Assembly (NCBI RefSeq): GCF_005780185.1
Contig: NZ_VBUI01000018.1
Location: 37,106 to 101,105 of the forward strand
Source of the DNA: Halomonas urmiana
Lineage (GTDB): Bacteria; Pseudomonadota; Gammaproteobacteria; Pseudomonadales; Halomonadaceae
Direction of reading: 5' to 3'
Length of the DNA stretch: 64,000 nt
Positions 42,458-51,553 of this stretch are shown here, in pieces. The translations under genes and the position numbers were made by a program. Below the pieces are notes generated by a model. That model made no database searches, was not told where the DNA came from, and worked only from the letters and a program-made list of their open reading frames with translations. Position 1 is the stretch's first letter. Each line of letters begins with the position of its first letter.

Positions 42458-43442
42458 GGCCGTGCTTGATCGCCTCGGGCGGCGGCCCGCGCCGCTGGCC
42501 TGGCTGGCGCTGGCGGCGCTGCTGTCGCTGGCACTGTCGCTGGCGCTGGGCAGCGTCGCCATCGCCCCGGGCGAACTCGCCGCGGTGTTGACCGGCGAGG
42601 GGGAGGCGCTGCATCGCACCCTGGTGCTCGAGCTGCGCCTGCCGCGCTCGCTCGCCGCCTTCGGCACCGGCGCGCTGCTGGCGCTCGCCGGGGCGCTGAT
42701 GCAGGTGCTGCTGCGCAACCCGCTGGCCGACCCCTACGTGCTGGGGCTCTCGGGCGGCGCCTCGGTGGCGGCGCTGGCCGCCATGCTGGCGGGTCTAGGC
42801 GCCGCCCTGGTGGGTGGGGCGGCCTTCGCCGGGGCGCTGGTCTCGACGCTGATCGTCTTCGGCCTGGCCCACGGCACCGGCAGCTGGACACCGACCCGCC
42901 TGCTGCTCACCGGGGTGGTGATGGCCGCCGGCTGGGGGGCCGTGATCACCTTCCTGCTGGCGGTGAGTCCGGTGGAGCGGCTGCCCGGGATGCTCTACTG
43001 GCTGATGGGCGATCTCGCCTACGCGGGCACGCCCTGGCCGGTGCTGACGGTGGCCGTGCTGGCCCTGGTCGTCGTGCTGCCGCTGGGCCGCACCCTCAAC
43101 GTGCTGGCTCGGGGCGGGCTGCAGGCCGCGGCGCTGGGCGTGGCGGTGCGCCCGCTGGAGTGGACCCTCTACCTGCTGGCCAGCCTGCTCACCGCCGTGG
43201 CGGTCACCACCGCCGGCAGCATCGGCTTCGTGGGGCTGATGGTGCCGCACATGCTGCGCCTGCGCCTGGGCAACGACCAGCGGCGAGTGCTGCCGGCGAG
43301 CCTGCTGGCCGGCGGCATCCTGCTGACCCTCGCCGACACCCTGGCGCGTACCCTGATTGCCCCCCAGCAGCTGCCGGTGGGGGTGATCACGGCGCTGCTC
43401 GGGGTGCCGAGCTTTCTCTACCTGCTCTATCGGAGTCGCTGA
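42444..43442 (+). CDS. btuC: Cobalamin ABC permease BtuC
   Basis: 332 residues, FecCD-type permease with about ten hydrophobic helices. Motifs include RLPRSLAAFGTGALLALAGALMQVLLRNPLADPYVLGLSGGAS and SIGFVGLMVPHMLRLRLG, standard for this family (RLPR... and GxxxFVGLxxPH). Start is GTG within the btuF 3' end. It dimerises in the inner membrane with two BtuD subunits. G+C is about 75-80% over much of this gene. Confidence 0.94.
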   Translation: MSGARAVLDRLGRRPAPLAWLALAALLSLALSLALGSVAIAPGELAAVLTGEGEALHRTLVLELRLPRSLAAFGTGALLALAGALMQVLLRNPLADPYVLGLSGGASVAALAAMLAGLGAALVGGAAFAGALVSTLIVFGLAHGTGSWTPTRLLLTGVVMAAGWGAVITFLLAVSPVERLPGMLYWLMGDLAYAGTPWPVLTVAVLALVVVLPLGRTLNVLARGGLQAAALGVAVRPLEWTLYLLASLLTAVAVTTAGSIGFVGLMVPHMLRLRLGNDQRRVLPASLLAGGILLTLADTLARTLIAPQQLPVGVITALLGVPSFLYLLYRSR

Positions 43443-44209
43443 TGGCGGCCCTGGCGACGCATCGGCTGCTCATCGACGTTCCCGGTCGCGCGGACGGCCG
43501 GCCGCTGGACCTGCGGCTGGCCCCCGGCGAGCGCTGGGGGGTGCTGGGGCCCAACGGCGCCGGCAAGACCACCCTGCTGCATACCCTGGCCGGGCTGCGG
43601 CCGCCGCGCTCGGGAGAGGTCCACCTCGAGGGGCGGGCGCTGTCCGGCTGGCGCCGCCGTGCGCTGGCCCGGCGGCTGGGGGTGGTGTTCCAGGAGCGCC
43701 ACGACGACTTCCCGGCCACGGTGCGGGAGACCGCGCTGATCGGCCGCCACCCCTTCCTGTCGCCCTGGCAGCAGGAGGGGCCCGAGGACCATGCCCGCGC
43801 CGAGGCGGCGCTTTCGCGCCTGGACCTGTCGCATCTGGCCGAGCGCGAGCTCGCAACGCTCTCCGGCGGCGAGCGCCAGCGCGTCAGCCTGGCCACGGTG
43901 CTGACCCAGGCGCCGGCGGTCTGGCTCGCCGACGAGCCCACCAACCACCTCGATCTGCACCACCAGGTGGCGGTGATGGGCCTGCTCGCGGAACAGGCCG
44001 AGGGCGGCGGCGCGGTGATGATGTGCCTGCACGACCTCAACCTGGCGGCGCGCTGGTGCAGCCACCTGCTGCTGCTCTATCCCGACGGCGAGGCGTGCTG
44101 GGGCCCCGCAGAGGCGATGCTGGCGCCCGCGGCCCTGGAACGCCTCTACGACCAGGCGCTGACTCGCGTCGAGGTCGATGGCGCGCCGGTCTTCGTGCCG
44201 CGGTGCTGA
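43442..44209 (+). CDS. btuD: Cobalamin ABC transporter ATPase BtuD
   Basis: 255 residues. Walker A GPNGAGKTT (about residues 36-44), Q-loop LGVVFQERHDDFPATVRETALIGR, signature LSGGERQRVSLATVL, Walker B VWLADEPTNHLD, and switch H in CLHDLNLAARWCSHLLLL. It powers BtuC. The start ATG overlaps the btuC stop by one base. It is followed after 39 bases by cobO, so uptake and adenosylation genes form one series. Confidence 0.93.
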   Translation: MAALATHRLLIDVPGRADGRPLDLRLAPGERWGVLGPNGAGKTTLLHTLAGLRPPRSGEVHLEGRALSGWRRRALARRLGVVFQERHDDFPATVRETALIGRHPFLSPWQQEGPEDHARAEAALSRLDLSHLAERELATLSGGERQRVSLATVLTQAPAVWLADEPTNHLDLHHQVAVMGLLAEQAEGGGAVMMCLHDLNLAARWCSHLLLLYPDGEACWGPAEAMLAPAALERLYDQALTRVEVDGAPVFVPRC

Positions 44210-44248
44210 GGCGTTCCTTCCTTTTCCCTTCTCTTCAGGAGTCCCGAT

Positions 44249-44860
44249 ATGAGCCGACCCTCGATCGACCCCCGGCGCCACGCCGAGCGCATGGCCGCCA
44301 AGCAGAAGATCATGAACGAGCGGATCAAAGCCGCCGACAAGGAGCAGGGGGTCTTGCTGGTGCTGACCGGCCCCGGCAAGGGCAAGAGCAGCTCCGGCTT
44401 CGGCATGGTCGCACGCGCCCTGGGCCACGGCATGAAGGTCGGCGTGGTGCAGTTCATCAAGGGTGCCTTCAGCACCGGCGAGGAGGCCTTCTTCCGCGAC
44501 CTGCCGGGGGTGGATTACCACGTCATGGGCGAGGGCTACACCTGGGACACCCAGGATCGCGAGCGCGACGTGCGCGCCGCCGAGGCGGCCTGGGCCGAGG
44601 CTCGGCGCATGCTCGCCGACCCGGACTACGCGCTGGTGCTGCTCGACGAGCTCAACATCGCCCTGCGCCACGGCTACCTGGACCTCGACGCCGTGCTCGA
44701 CGACCTGCAGGCCCGCCCGACCATGCAGCACGCGGTGGTCACCGGCCGCCACGCGCCGGAGGCGCTGATCGAGCTGGCCGACACCGTGACCGAGATGAAG
44801 GTGGTCAAGCACGCCTTCAAGGATCAGGGCATCAAGGCGCAAAAGGGAATTGAGTTGTAG
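44249..44860 (+). CDS. cobO: Corrinoid adenosyltransferase CobO (BtuR)
   Basis: 203 residues. The P-loop GPGKGKSSSGFGMVARALGHG (about residues 35-55) is characteristic of the CobA/CobO/BtuR type. Others are VGVVQFIKGAFSTGEE, YTWDTQDRERDVRAAEAAW, LVLLDELNIALRHGYLD and TEMKVVKHAFKDQGIKAQKGIEL, the family's C-terminal signature. It transfers the adenosyl group from ATP to the cobalt of imported corrinoids. AGGAG lies eight bases before the ATG. Confidence 0.95.
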   Translation: MSRPSIDPRRHAERMAAKQKIMNERIKAADKEQGVLLVLTGPGKGKSSSGFGMVARALGHGMKVGVVQFIKGAFSTGEEAFFRDLPGVDYHVMGEGYTWDTQDRERDVRAAEAAWAEARRMLADPDYALVLLDELNIALRHGYLDLDAVLDDLQARPTMQHAVVTGRHAPEALIELADTVTEMKVVKHAFKDQGIKAQKGIEL

Positions 44861-45107
44861 TAGATCCGACTTTGACGTCGCCGGATGAGCGCCGGGGGCA
44901 AGACGGCGAGAGGGTTCTACGCAAGGGGTGAGAAGCACCGCTTCGAACGGGCTGGCCTTGGCGCCGGGTCAGCTCATCGTCCTGCGAGGTCAGCCCTATC
45001 CCACCATCCAGATTTCCAGGAGACCGCCGCATGGTAGATGCCGCCGGCGGACGAGGCGCTGACGCGTGCCCTCCATGCGCTGACGCCCCCGACATGAGGA
45101 GTCTGAC
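44861..45107. other. 247-base gap between cobO and cobQ
   Basis: A 50-codon plus-strand ORF from 44885 to 45037 lacks a ribosome-binding site and domain pattern and I do not consider it a gene. A GAGGAG for cobQ lies at the right end. No clear promoter or terminator is visible. Confidence 0.5.
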
Positions 45108-46580
45108 ATGCCGACCCTGATGATCCAGGGCACCACCTCCGATGCCGGCAAGAGCACCGTGGTCGCGGGGCTCTGCCGGGCGCTCGCCCGGCGCGGCATC
45201 TCGGTGGCGCCCTTCAAGCCCCAGAACATGGCGCTCAACAGTGCCGTGACGCCGGAGGGCGGCGAGATCGGCCGCTCCACGGCGTTGCAGGCGGTGGCCT
45301 GCGGCATCGCGCCCCACGCCGACATGAACCCGGTGCTGCTCAAGCCAGAGAGCGACCGGGGTGCCCAGGTGATCCTCGACGGCCACGTCTACGGGCACAT
45401 GGATGCGATCGACTATCACGCCTTCAAGCGCCAGGCGCGGGAGAGCGTGCTGGCGGCCTGGGAGCGGCTGTCGGCGCGCTTCGACGTGATCATCGCCGAG
45501 GGGGCGGGGAGCCCCGCCGAGGTCAACCTGCGCCAGGGCGATATCGCCAACATGGGCTTCGCCGAGGCCATCGACTGCCCGGTGCTGCTGGTCGGCGACA
45601 TCGACCGCGGCGGCGTCTTCGCCCAGCTGGTGGGCACGCTGGCGCTGCTCTCCGAGAGCGAGCGGGTGCGCACCCGGGGCTTCGTCATCAACCGCTTCCG
45701 CGGCGATATCGCCCTGCTCGAGCCCGGCCTCGACTGGCTTGCGGCGCATACCGGCAAGCCGGTGCATGGCGTGCTGCCCTACCTCCAGGGCCTGCTGCTC
45801 GACGCCGAGGATGGCGTGGGCCTCGTCGGTCGCGAGGTGGAGGCGCCCGACCTGCGCGTCGTGGTGCCGGCGCTGCCGCGGATCAGCAACCACACTGACC
45901 TGGACCCGCTGCGCCTGCACCCACGGGTCGCCCTGACCCTGGTCGGCCCCGACCGGCCGATCCCGCCCGCCGACGTCATCCTGCTGCCCGGCAGCAAGGC
46001 GACGGCCAGCGACCTCGCCTGGCTGCGCGCCCAGGGCTGGGAGGCGGTGATCCGCCGCCACCTCCGCTACGGCGGCCGGGTGCTCGGGATCTGCGGCGGC
46101 TTCCAGATGCTCGGCGAGACGATCGACGACCCCGACGGCCTGGAGGGCCGGGCCGGCAGCGTGCCGGGACTGGGGCTTCTGGCGATGCGCACCCGCATGG
46201 CGGCGGGCAAGCAGCTGCGCAACGTCGCCGGCACCCTCCTGGACCCCCCGGCCGGGGAGGGTGCGCCGGTGCGCGGCTACGAGATCCACCACGGCGTGAG
46301 CGAGGGCCCGGCGCTGGCGCGGCCGCTGATGACGCTCGACGGCCGGCCGGACGGCGCGGTGAGCGATGACGGCCAGGTGCTCGGCACCTACCTGCACGGC
46401 CTCTTCGACGAGGCCGGCGCCTGCGCGGCACTGCTCGCCAGGCTCGGCCTGACCGGAGGGACAGGGGAGGACGCCGCCGTCGACTTCGCCGCCCATCGCG
46501 AACGCGAACTCGACCGCCTGGCAGATGGCCTGGAGGCGAGCCTGGACATGGATGCCATCGTGGCGCTGGTCCGTGGCTGA
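45108..46580 (+). CDS. cobQ: Cobyric acid synthase CobQ (CbiP)
   Basis: 490 residues. The N-terminal dethiobiotin-synthetase-like ATPase has [23 protein letters not shown] and [10 protein letters not shown]; the C-terminal glutamine amidotransferase class I domain has GICGGFQML (catalytic Cys) and GYEIHHG (His). It amidates side chains of adenosylcobyrinic acid diamide to make cobyric acid. As no ring-building genes are visible, it must act on imported precursors or on intermediates from genes elsewhere. GAGGAG precedes the ATG. Confidence 0.95.
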   Translation: MPTLMIQGTTSDAGKSTVVAGLCRALARRGISVAPFKPQNMALNSAVTPEGGEIGRSTALQAVACGIAPHADMNPVLLKPESDRGAQVILDGHVYGHMDAIDYHAFKRQARESVLAAWERLSARFDVIIAEGAGSPAEVNLRQGDIANMGFAEAIDCPVLLVGDIDRGGVFAQLVGTLALLSESERVRTRGFVINRFRGDIALLEPGLDWLAAHTGKPVHGVLPYLQGLLLDAEDGVGLVGREVEAPDLRVVVPALPRISNHTDLDPLRLHPRVALTLVGPDRPIPPADVILLPGSKATASDLAWLRAQGWEAVIRRHLRYGGRVLGICGGFQMLGETIDDPDGLEGRAGSVPGLGLLAMRTRMAAGKQLRNVAGTLLDPPAGEGAPVRGYEIHHGVSEGPALARPLMTLDGRPDGAVSDDGQVLGTYLHGLFDEAGACAALLARLGLTGGTGEDAAVDFAAHRERELDRLADGLEASLDMDAIVALVRG

Positions 46581-46607
46581 GGAGTACGTGTCCCGGACGA
46601 GGGAGTT

Positions 46608-46617
46608 TTGTATACAA
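46608..46617. promoter_or_regulatory. Perfect palindrome TTGTATACAA
   Basis: A 10-base palindrome 34 bases before the CynX-like gene, in a short AT-rich patch. It fits the TNGTNNNACNA pattern of FadR-type GntR regulators. No GntR gene lies in the window. Confidence 0.4.
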
Positions 46618-46651
46618 TGCACCCTCCAAGGGACAGCGACATGAGGCGGTA

Positions 46652-47881
46652 ATGACGGCACGGAGCGGCACTTCCCGGGAGGATTCCACGACCTGGCAGT
46701 TTATCGGGGGGCTGGCGTTGCTGGTGGCGCTGGGCCTGAACCTGCGACCGCTGCTGGCCGCCGCCAGCCCGCTGATGGAGGAGATCCGCCTGGCCACCGG
46801 GCTCAGCTATACGGTGCTGGCCTGGCTGACCACCTTGCCTTTCCTGTGCATGGGGGCCGTGGCGCTGGCGAGCGGGCGCCTGCAGGCCTGGCTGGGCGAG
46901 CAGCGCGGCATCGCCCTGGCCCTGCTGGCCATCGCGGTGGCCTGCGCCCTGCGCCAGGTCAACGGCAGCGGCACGACCCTGCTGGCCACGGCGCTGTTGG
47001 GCGGTGCCGGCATCGCCCTGATCCAGGCGCTGGTGCCGGGGCTCGCCAAGCGCCGCTTCGGCCGACGCATGCCGCTCGCCATGGGCGTCTACTCCGCGGC
47101 GCTGATGTCCGGCGGCGGCCTGGCCGCCTGGGCGAGCCCCTGGCTGGCGAGCCTCGGCGGCTGGCAGCTGGGGGTGGGCCTGTGGTGGGTGCCGGCGGTG
47201 ATTACCCTGATGGTATGGGGGTGGCTCGCCCGGCGCCCCCGGGCCCCGGAGCCCGCCTGGGTGGCCCTGGCCGGCCCGCGGCCCTGGCGGCTGCCCCGGG
47301 CCTGGCTGCTGGCGCTCTACTTCGGGGTGATCAACGCCGGCTACTCCAGCGTGGTTACCTGGCTGCCGGTCTATTATCGCGAGCTCGGCTGGAGCGCCTC
47401 GTCCAGCGGGTTGCTGCTGGCCTGGATGACCATCTTCCAGGTGATCGCCGCCCTGGCGATGCCGGCCCTGGCGCAGCGCCAGTCCCATGCGGATCGCCGC
47501 TGGCTGCTGGCCGCGAGCCTGCTGGCCCAGCTCACCGGCTATCTGGGACTGATCCTGCTGCCCGGCCAGGGGGCGCTCGCCTGGGTGGCCATCGCGGGCT
47601 TCGGCCTCGGTGCCTGCTTCTCCCTGGGGCTGATCCTGGCCCTGGATCACCTGCCCGATCCCCGCGCGGCGGGCCGCCTGGCCGCCTTCATGCAAGGCTT
47701 CGGCTTCATGCTCAACGCGCTTTCGCCCTGGGTCAGCGGCGCCCTGCGCGAGGCCACCGGCGGCTTCCTGGCCGCCTGGATGCTGCTGGCGCTGGGCGTC
47801 GCGGCGATGCTGCTGGTCACGCTGCGCTTCGTTCCCCGTGACTACCCGCGGGTGATGGCGGGCGCCGCCGAACGCGCCTGA
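46652..47881 (+). CDS. MFS transporter, CynX/NimT type
   Basis: 409 residues with 12 predicted helices. The opening LGLNLRPLLAAASPLMEEIRLATGLSYTVLAWLTTLPFLCMG is typical of the CynX/NimT group of the major facilitator superfamily, which includes cyanate and 2-nitroimidazole exporters. The second half starts near LLALYFGVINAGYSSVVTWLPVYYRELG. The substrate is unknown; the name reflects family only. GAGG lies upstream of the start, and the palindrome at 46608 may control it. It is convergent with the phosphodiesterase gene. Confidence 0.85.
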   Translation: MTARSGTSREDSTTWQFIGGLALLVALGLNLRPLLAAASPLMEEIRLATGLSYTVLAWLTTLPFLCMGAVALASGRLQAWLGEQRGIALALLAIAVACALRQVNGSGTTLLATALLGGAGIALIQALVPGLAKRRFGRRMPLAMGVYSAALMSGGGLAAWASPWLASLGGWQLGVGLWWVPAVITLMVWGWLARRPRAPEPAWVALAGPRPWRLPRAWLLALYFGVINAGYSSVVTWLPVYYRELGWSASSSGLLLAWMTIFQVIAALAMPALAQRQSHADRRWLLAASLLAQLTGYLGLILLPGQGALAWVAIAGFGLGACFSLGLILALDHLPDPRAAGRLAAFMQGFGFMLNALSPWVSGALREATGGFLAAWMLLALGVAAMLLVTLRFVPRDYPRVMAGAAERA

Positions 47882-47891
47882 GGGCTCGTGT

Positions 47892-48632
47892 TCATGGCAT
47901 GAAGCGGGTCGGGTCGTCGCTGATCACCGCCTCGACCCCCCACTCCCAGCGCGGGGCGAAGGCGATGGGGTCGTTGGCGGTGTAGCAGAGCAGCCGATAG
48001 CCGGCCTCGCTTACCTCCCAGGCCCGGTCCGCCTTCAAGCGCTTCCAGTCGGCATGCACGCTGCAGGCCGCCACCGCCTCGCAGCGCCGCCGCCAGTCGC
48101 GGCCGACCCCCTCGACGAGCACCCCCAGCGACAGCGTCTCGGGCCCGGCCAGGACGCGGGCGTGGGCGAGGGCCGCGTCGTTGAAGGAGGAGAGCAGCCG
48201 GCGCGATGACGGCACGGCCGCTATCACGGCGGGCACCGCGGCCTCGACCAGCGCCCGGGGATCGCGCCCGCGATTGACCTTGAGCTCCAGGTTGACCCCC
48301 ATGTCGAGTTCGTCGAGCAGGGCCAACATATCCGCCAGGGTGGCCATGGGCTCGCCGCGGAAGGCCTCGCCGAACCAGCCGCCGGCATCGAGGCGCCGCG
48401 CCGCGGCCAGATCCAGGTCGGCCAGCCGGCCGCGGCGATCGGAGCAGCGCCTGAGGCCGGCATCGTGCCAGATCACCGGGGTGCCGTCGCCGAGCAGTTG
48501 GACGTCGAGCTCGACCCAGGTCACGCCCACGGCATGGGCGGCGCGCACCGCGGCCAGGGTGTTCTCCGGGGCGCGGGCGGATAGCCCGCGATGGGCGATC
48601 AGGCGGGGCAGGGCGAGCGCGGCGTCGGTCAT
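47892..48632 (-). CDS. Glycerophosphodiester phosphodiesterase
   Basis: 246 residues. RLIAHRGLSARAPENTLAAVRAAHAVGVTWVELDVQLLGDGTPVIWHDAGLRRCSDRRG contains the HRG, ENT, ExDV and HD elements of the GDPD active site. MGVNLELKVNRG and the late WGVEAVISDDPTRF are also conserved. It releases glycerol 3-phosphate from glycerophosphodiesters. No signal peptide: cytosolic, like UgpQ. I start at ATG 48632, with AGGAA upstream, because the HRG motif lies soon after; an earlier in-frame ATG adds 11 poor residues. Confidence 0.93.
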   Translation of the reverse strand: MTDAALALPRLIAHRGLSARAPENTLAAVRAAHAVGVTWVELDVQLLGDGTPVIWHDAGLRRCSDRRGRLADLDLAAARRLDAGGWFGEAFRGEPMATLADMLALLDELDMGVNLELKVNRGRDPRALVEAAVPAVIAAVPSSRRLLSSFNDAALAHARVLAGPETLSLGVLVEGVGRDWRRRCEAVAACSVHADWKRLKADRAWEVSEAGYRLLCYTANDPIAFAPRWEWGVEAVISDDPTRFMP

Positions 48633-48825
48633 GGATCGGTTCCTGGTCGGCGAGGCGCCGTTCATTCGCGGCGCGAAGGGGACAGCGTAGCGTCATCGGC
48701 CGGCGACGGGAAACGCCCCCACGCCCCGGACCTCGGGCCCGGCGCGATCGCGCCAGGATGTGGTAGGCTGCGCGCTTTCGATCCTGGCGCTGGCGCCGGA
48801 CATACGACGATGCGAGGACACCGAG

Positions 48826-49398
48826 ATGAGAGTCGTGCACATCAAGAATCCCCAGCAGCGCGATGCCTGCCTGGCTCGGCTGTGCGCCGAGGCCTATGGC
48901 CAGGACGCCGGGCTCACGCCGCTGGCGACCTTCGCCGGCACCCTGGGGGTGCTGGTCAAGCAGGAGGCGGCCCGGGTGCTGGCGCTGGTGGACGATCGGT
49001 CACGCCCGGTGGCGCTGGCCCTGCTGGTGCTCGACGAGGTCGGCAGCAGCATGACGGTGATGCTGCTGGCCGACCTCGACGGCGAGGGCGTGACCCGGCC
49101 GGCCGAGCGGCTGGTCGCCGAGCTGGCGCTCAAGGCGCCGCTGCGCGTGGATGCCGTGGGCCCCGAGCAGGAGGCGCGCTTCCGCGAGGCGGGCATCACC
49201 CGCTGGCTCGACGGCAAGGCCGGCGTGCGCATCGGGCTCGGGCCCAAGCATCCCGCCGCCTCCGTGGCGGAGCTGCCCCGCGCGCTGACCTTCGACGAGG
49301 CCTCGGTGATCCAGTCGTTCAAGCGTGACCGTGCGCTCTTCGACGACTACAAGGCGCGCTTCGTGCGTGGGCTGGAGTCCTTCCCCGCCACGCTTTGA
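48826..49398 (+). CDS. Hypothetical protein, weakly GNAT-like
   Basis: 190 residues, unrecognised. The strand-rich middle (RVLALVDDRSRPVALALLVLDEVGSSMTVMLLADLDGEG) followed by a helix and a further strand (PLRVDAVGPEQEARFREAGITRWLDGKAGVRIGLG) has the rhythm of a GNAT fold, but the acetyl-CoA loop (Q/RxxGxG/A) is not evident. No membrane helix or signal. GAGGA lies eight bases before the ATG, so it is translated. The next gene (qorA) is 100 bases downstream, with a GC-only hairpin (49437-49455) between them. Confidence 0.55.
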   Translation: MRVVHIKNPQQRDACLARLCAEAYGQDAGLTPLATFAGTLGVLVKQEAARVLALVDDRSRPVALALLVLDEVGSSMTVMLLADLDGEGVTRPAERLVAELALKAPLRVDAVGPEQEARFREAGITRWLDGKAGVRIGLGPKHPAASVAELPRALTFDEASVIQSFKRDRALFDDYKARFVRGLESFPATL

Positions 49399-49498
49399 GT
49401 CGCGTGTTCGGGCGACATGAATCGCCCTCGCCTTGACCCCCGGGGTGCCCGGGGGCTTGACTGATGGACTCATCCGTCAACGTCACAAGGAAATTCCC

Positions 49499-50476
49499 AT
49501 GGCCCAGCGTATCCAGTTTGCCCGCACCGGCGGCCCCGAGGTGATCGAACTCGTCGAGGCCACGCCGGCCGAACCGGCCGCCGGTGAGGTACGCGTCCGC
49601 AACCAGGCAGTCGGCCTCAACTTCATCGATATCTACTTTCGCACCGGCCTCTATCCGGCGCCCGGCCTGCCCTCGGGGCTCGGCACCGAGGGCGCCGGCG
49701 TGATCGAGGCGGTGGGCGAGGGCGTCACCCACCTGGCGGCAGGCGACCGGGTCGCCTATGCCCAGGGGCCGCTGGGCGCCTACGCCGAGCAGCACGTGCT
49801 GCCGGCCGACAAGGTGGTGGTGTTGCCCGAGGCGATCGACGTCGAGACCGCCGCGGCCGGCATGCTCAAGGGCCTCACGGTGCAGTACCTGCTGCGCCAG
49901 ACGGCTCCCCTCCAAGGCGGCGAGACCATTCTCTGGCACGCCGCCGCCGGCGGGGTCGGCTCGATCGCCTGCCAGTGGGCGAAGGCGCTCGGCGTGAGGC
50001 TCATCGGCACCGTCAGCTCCCCGGAGAAGGCGGCGCTGGCCGAGAAGAACGGCGCCTGGGCGACTATCGACTACACGAAGGAGGACGTGGTCGAGCGGGT
50101 GCGCGAGCTGACCCATGGTGAGATGTGTGACGTGGTCTACGACTCGGTGGGCAAAGACACCTGGGAGACCTCGCTGGACTGCCTGAAACCGCGCTCGCTG
50201 ATGGTCAGCTTCGGCAACGCCTCCGGCGCCGTGGAGGGGGTCAACATCGGCATCCTCAACCAGAAGGGGTCGCTATTCGTCACCCGTCCGAGCCTCAACG
50301 GCTACGCTGACACCCGCGAGCGGCTGGAGTGGATGGCCGGCGAGCTCTTCGCGATGCTCCAGAGCGGCCAGGTGACGGTCGACATCTCTAACCGCTACCC
50401 CCTGGCGGAGGCGGGCAAGGCCCAGGAGGCCCTCCAGGGCCGCCAGACCACCGGGTCGACCATCCTGCTGCCGTGA
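49499..50476 (+). CDS. qorA: NADPH:quinone reductase QorA-like
   Basis: 325 residues of the zinc-free MDR quinone reductase group. Key stretches: GLNFIDIYFRTGLYPAP, PSGLGTEGAGVIEAVGEGVTHLAAGDRVAYA, ILWHAAAGGVGSIACQWAKALGVRLIGTVSS (AAGGVG nucleotide-binding), DVVYDSVGKDTWETSLDCLKPRSLMVSFGNASG. No zinc-binding cysteine set. It reduces quinones by one electron with NADPH. ATG at 49499 with AAGGAA eight bases upstream. Convergent with the RpiR gene. Confidence 0.93.
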   Translation: MAQRIQFARTGGPEVIELVEATPAEPAAGEVRVRNQAVGLNFIDIYFRTGLYPAPGLPSGLGTEGAGVIEAVGEGVTHLAAGDRVAYAQGPLGAYAEQHVLPADKVVVLPEAIDVETAAAGMLKGLTVQYLLRQTAPLQGGETILWHAAAGGVGSIACQWAKALGVRLIGTVSSPEKAALAEKNGAWATIDYTKEDVVERVRELTHGEMCDVVYDSVGKDTWETSLDCLKPRSLMVSFGNASGAVEGVNIGILNQKGSLFVTRPSLNGYADTRERLEWMAGELFAMLQSGQVTVDISNRYPLAEAGKAQEALQGRQTTGSTILLP

Positions 50477-50498
50477 TCCCTCCCCCGCCCGGGGGAAA

Positions 50499-51404
50499 TC
50501 ACAGCGACTCGTGGAGCTCGCCGATCAACTTCTCGCGCCGCCTCAGCGCGGCGAGCCCCTCATCACCGAGCAAGTTTGCCGCCTCGCAGAGCAGTCCCTC
50601 GGCCAGCAGCATGAAGGCGCACATGCTGTTGCTGAAGAAGGGGCTGTGGTTGGGCACCGCGACGTGGTACTCCGCCACCTTGGCGAGGGGGGAGCCGCTG
50701 GAGTCGGTCAGGGCGATGACGCGGATGCCCTGGCGCGCCGCCACCTCTGCCGTGGCCAGCACGCTGGGGGTATAGGGAAAGCAGCTCGCCACCACTAGCA
50801 CGTCGCCCTCGTCGAGCTGGGCCAGCGCATCCGCCACCCCGTGGCGGACGGCATCGAGCGGTGCCGCATCCGAGCGCAGCATGCCCAGGCCGTAGGCCAG
50901 GAACGAGGCCAGCGAGGCAAACTGGCGCATGCCGTGGACCCTCACCCGACGCGCCTCCACCAGCAGCCGGGCGCTCCCCGTGAAGGCCTCGCCGTCGATG
51001 CTCGTCACCATGTCGACGATATTGGCGCTCTCCTGACGGCCCAGGCGGGCCAGCCGGGCGAGGGCATCGCCGTCCCCCTCACTGTCCAGCAGGCGGGAGA
51101 CCTGATCGCTGTAGAAGCTCTTGCCCTCCGTGACATTGCGGCGAAACACGGCCTGCAGGCCGGCGAAGCCGTCGAAGCCCAGGCGCCTGGCCAGGCGCGA
51201 CAGCGTCGAGGGACTGACGCCCAGGCGGTCCGCCAGGTCGCTGATCGACGAGACCGCGGCCTGCTGGGGGGCGGTGACCATCGCCGTCAGCACCCGACGC
51301 GAGCGCTTGCCCAGGCGTATCGGACTGCTGCCCTCCTCGATCTGGGTGAGCAGGCGCTGGAGATCACCGAGGGTGTCCGGTCGAGGGGGCTCGGATGTCA
51401 TCAT
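50499..51404 (-). CDS. MurR/RpiR-family transcriptional regulator
   Basis: 301 residues. The N-terminal HTH_6 domain has SSISDLADRLGVSPSTLSRLARRLGFDGFAGLQAVFRR (about residues 53-90). The C-terminal SIS domain has RVRVHGMRQFASLASFLAYGL and DVLVVASCFPYTPSVLATAEVAARQGIRVIALTDSSGSPL, the sugar-phosphate-isomerase fold that senses phosphosugars. Divergent from the aminotransferase gene across 149 AT-rich bases, so it probably controls that gene. Two ATGs lie at the start (51404 and 51401); the upstream ribosome-binding site is poor. Confidence 0.92.
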   Translation of the reverse strand: MMTSEPPRPDTLGDLQRLLTQIEEGSSPIRLGKRSRRVLTAMVTAPQQAAVSSISDLADRLGVSPSTLSRLARRLGFDGFAGLQAVFRRNVTEGKSFYSDQVSRLLDSEGDGDALARLARLGRQESANIVDMVTSIDGEAFTGSARLLVEARRVRVHGMRQFASLASFLAYGLGMLRSDAAPLDAVRHGVADALAQLDEGDVLVVASCFPYTPSVLATAEVAARQGIRVIALTDSSGSPLAKVAEYHVAVPNHSPFFSNSMCAFMLLAEGLLCEAANLLGDEGLAALRRREKLIGELHESL

Positions 51405-51553
51405 GGGGGCTCAGCACGTCCTGTGGCGATCGGGGAAGGGCATTGTAGCGCTCGTCGGTCGTGGCGTCAGAAAGGTGTCGAATCCATTTGCAAAAATATT
51501 TCCTTTCAATAAAAATGACAAGGTGATTTGCATATATCCCGTATGAGGTCAGC
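51405..51553. promoter_or_regulatory. AT-rich divergent control region, rpiR-like / aminotransferase
   Basis: The most AT-rich stretch of this part (about 51484-51545), with ATTTGCA occurring twice (near 51486 and 51533) and the runs ATATTTCCTTTCAATAAAA between. This is a good place for the RpiR operator and for both promoters. No clean hexamers picked. Confidence 0.45.

Noticed and set aside
44885..45037. 50-codon ORF between cobO and cobQ
   Set aside because: No ribosome-binding site and no recognisable pattern; not counted as a gene.
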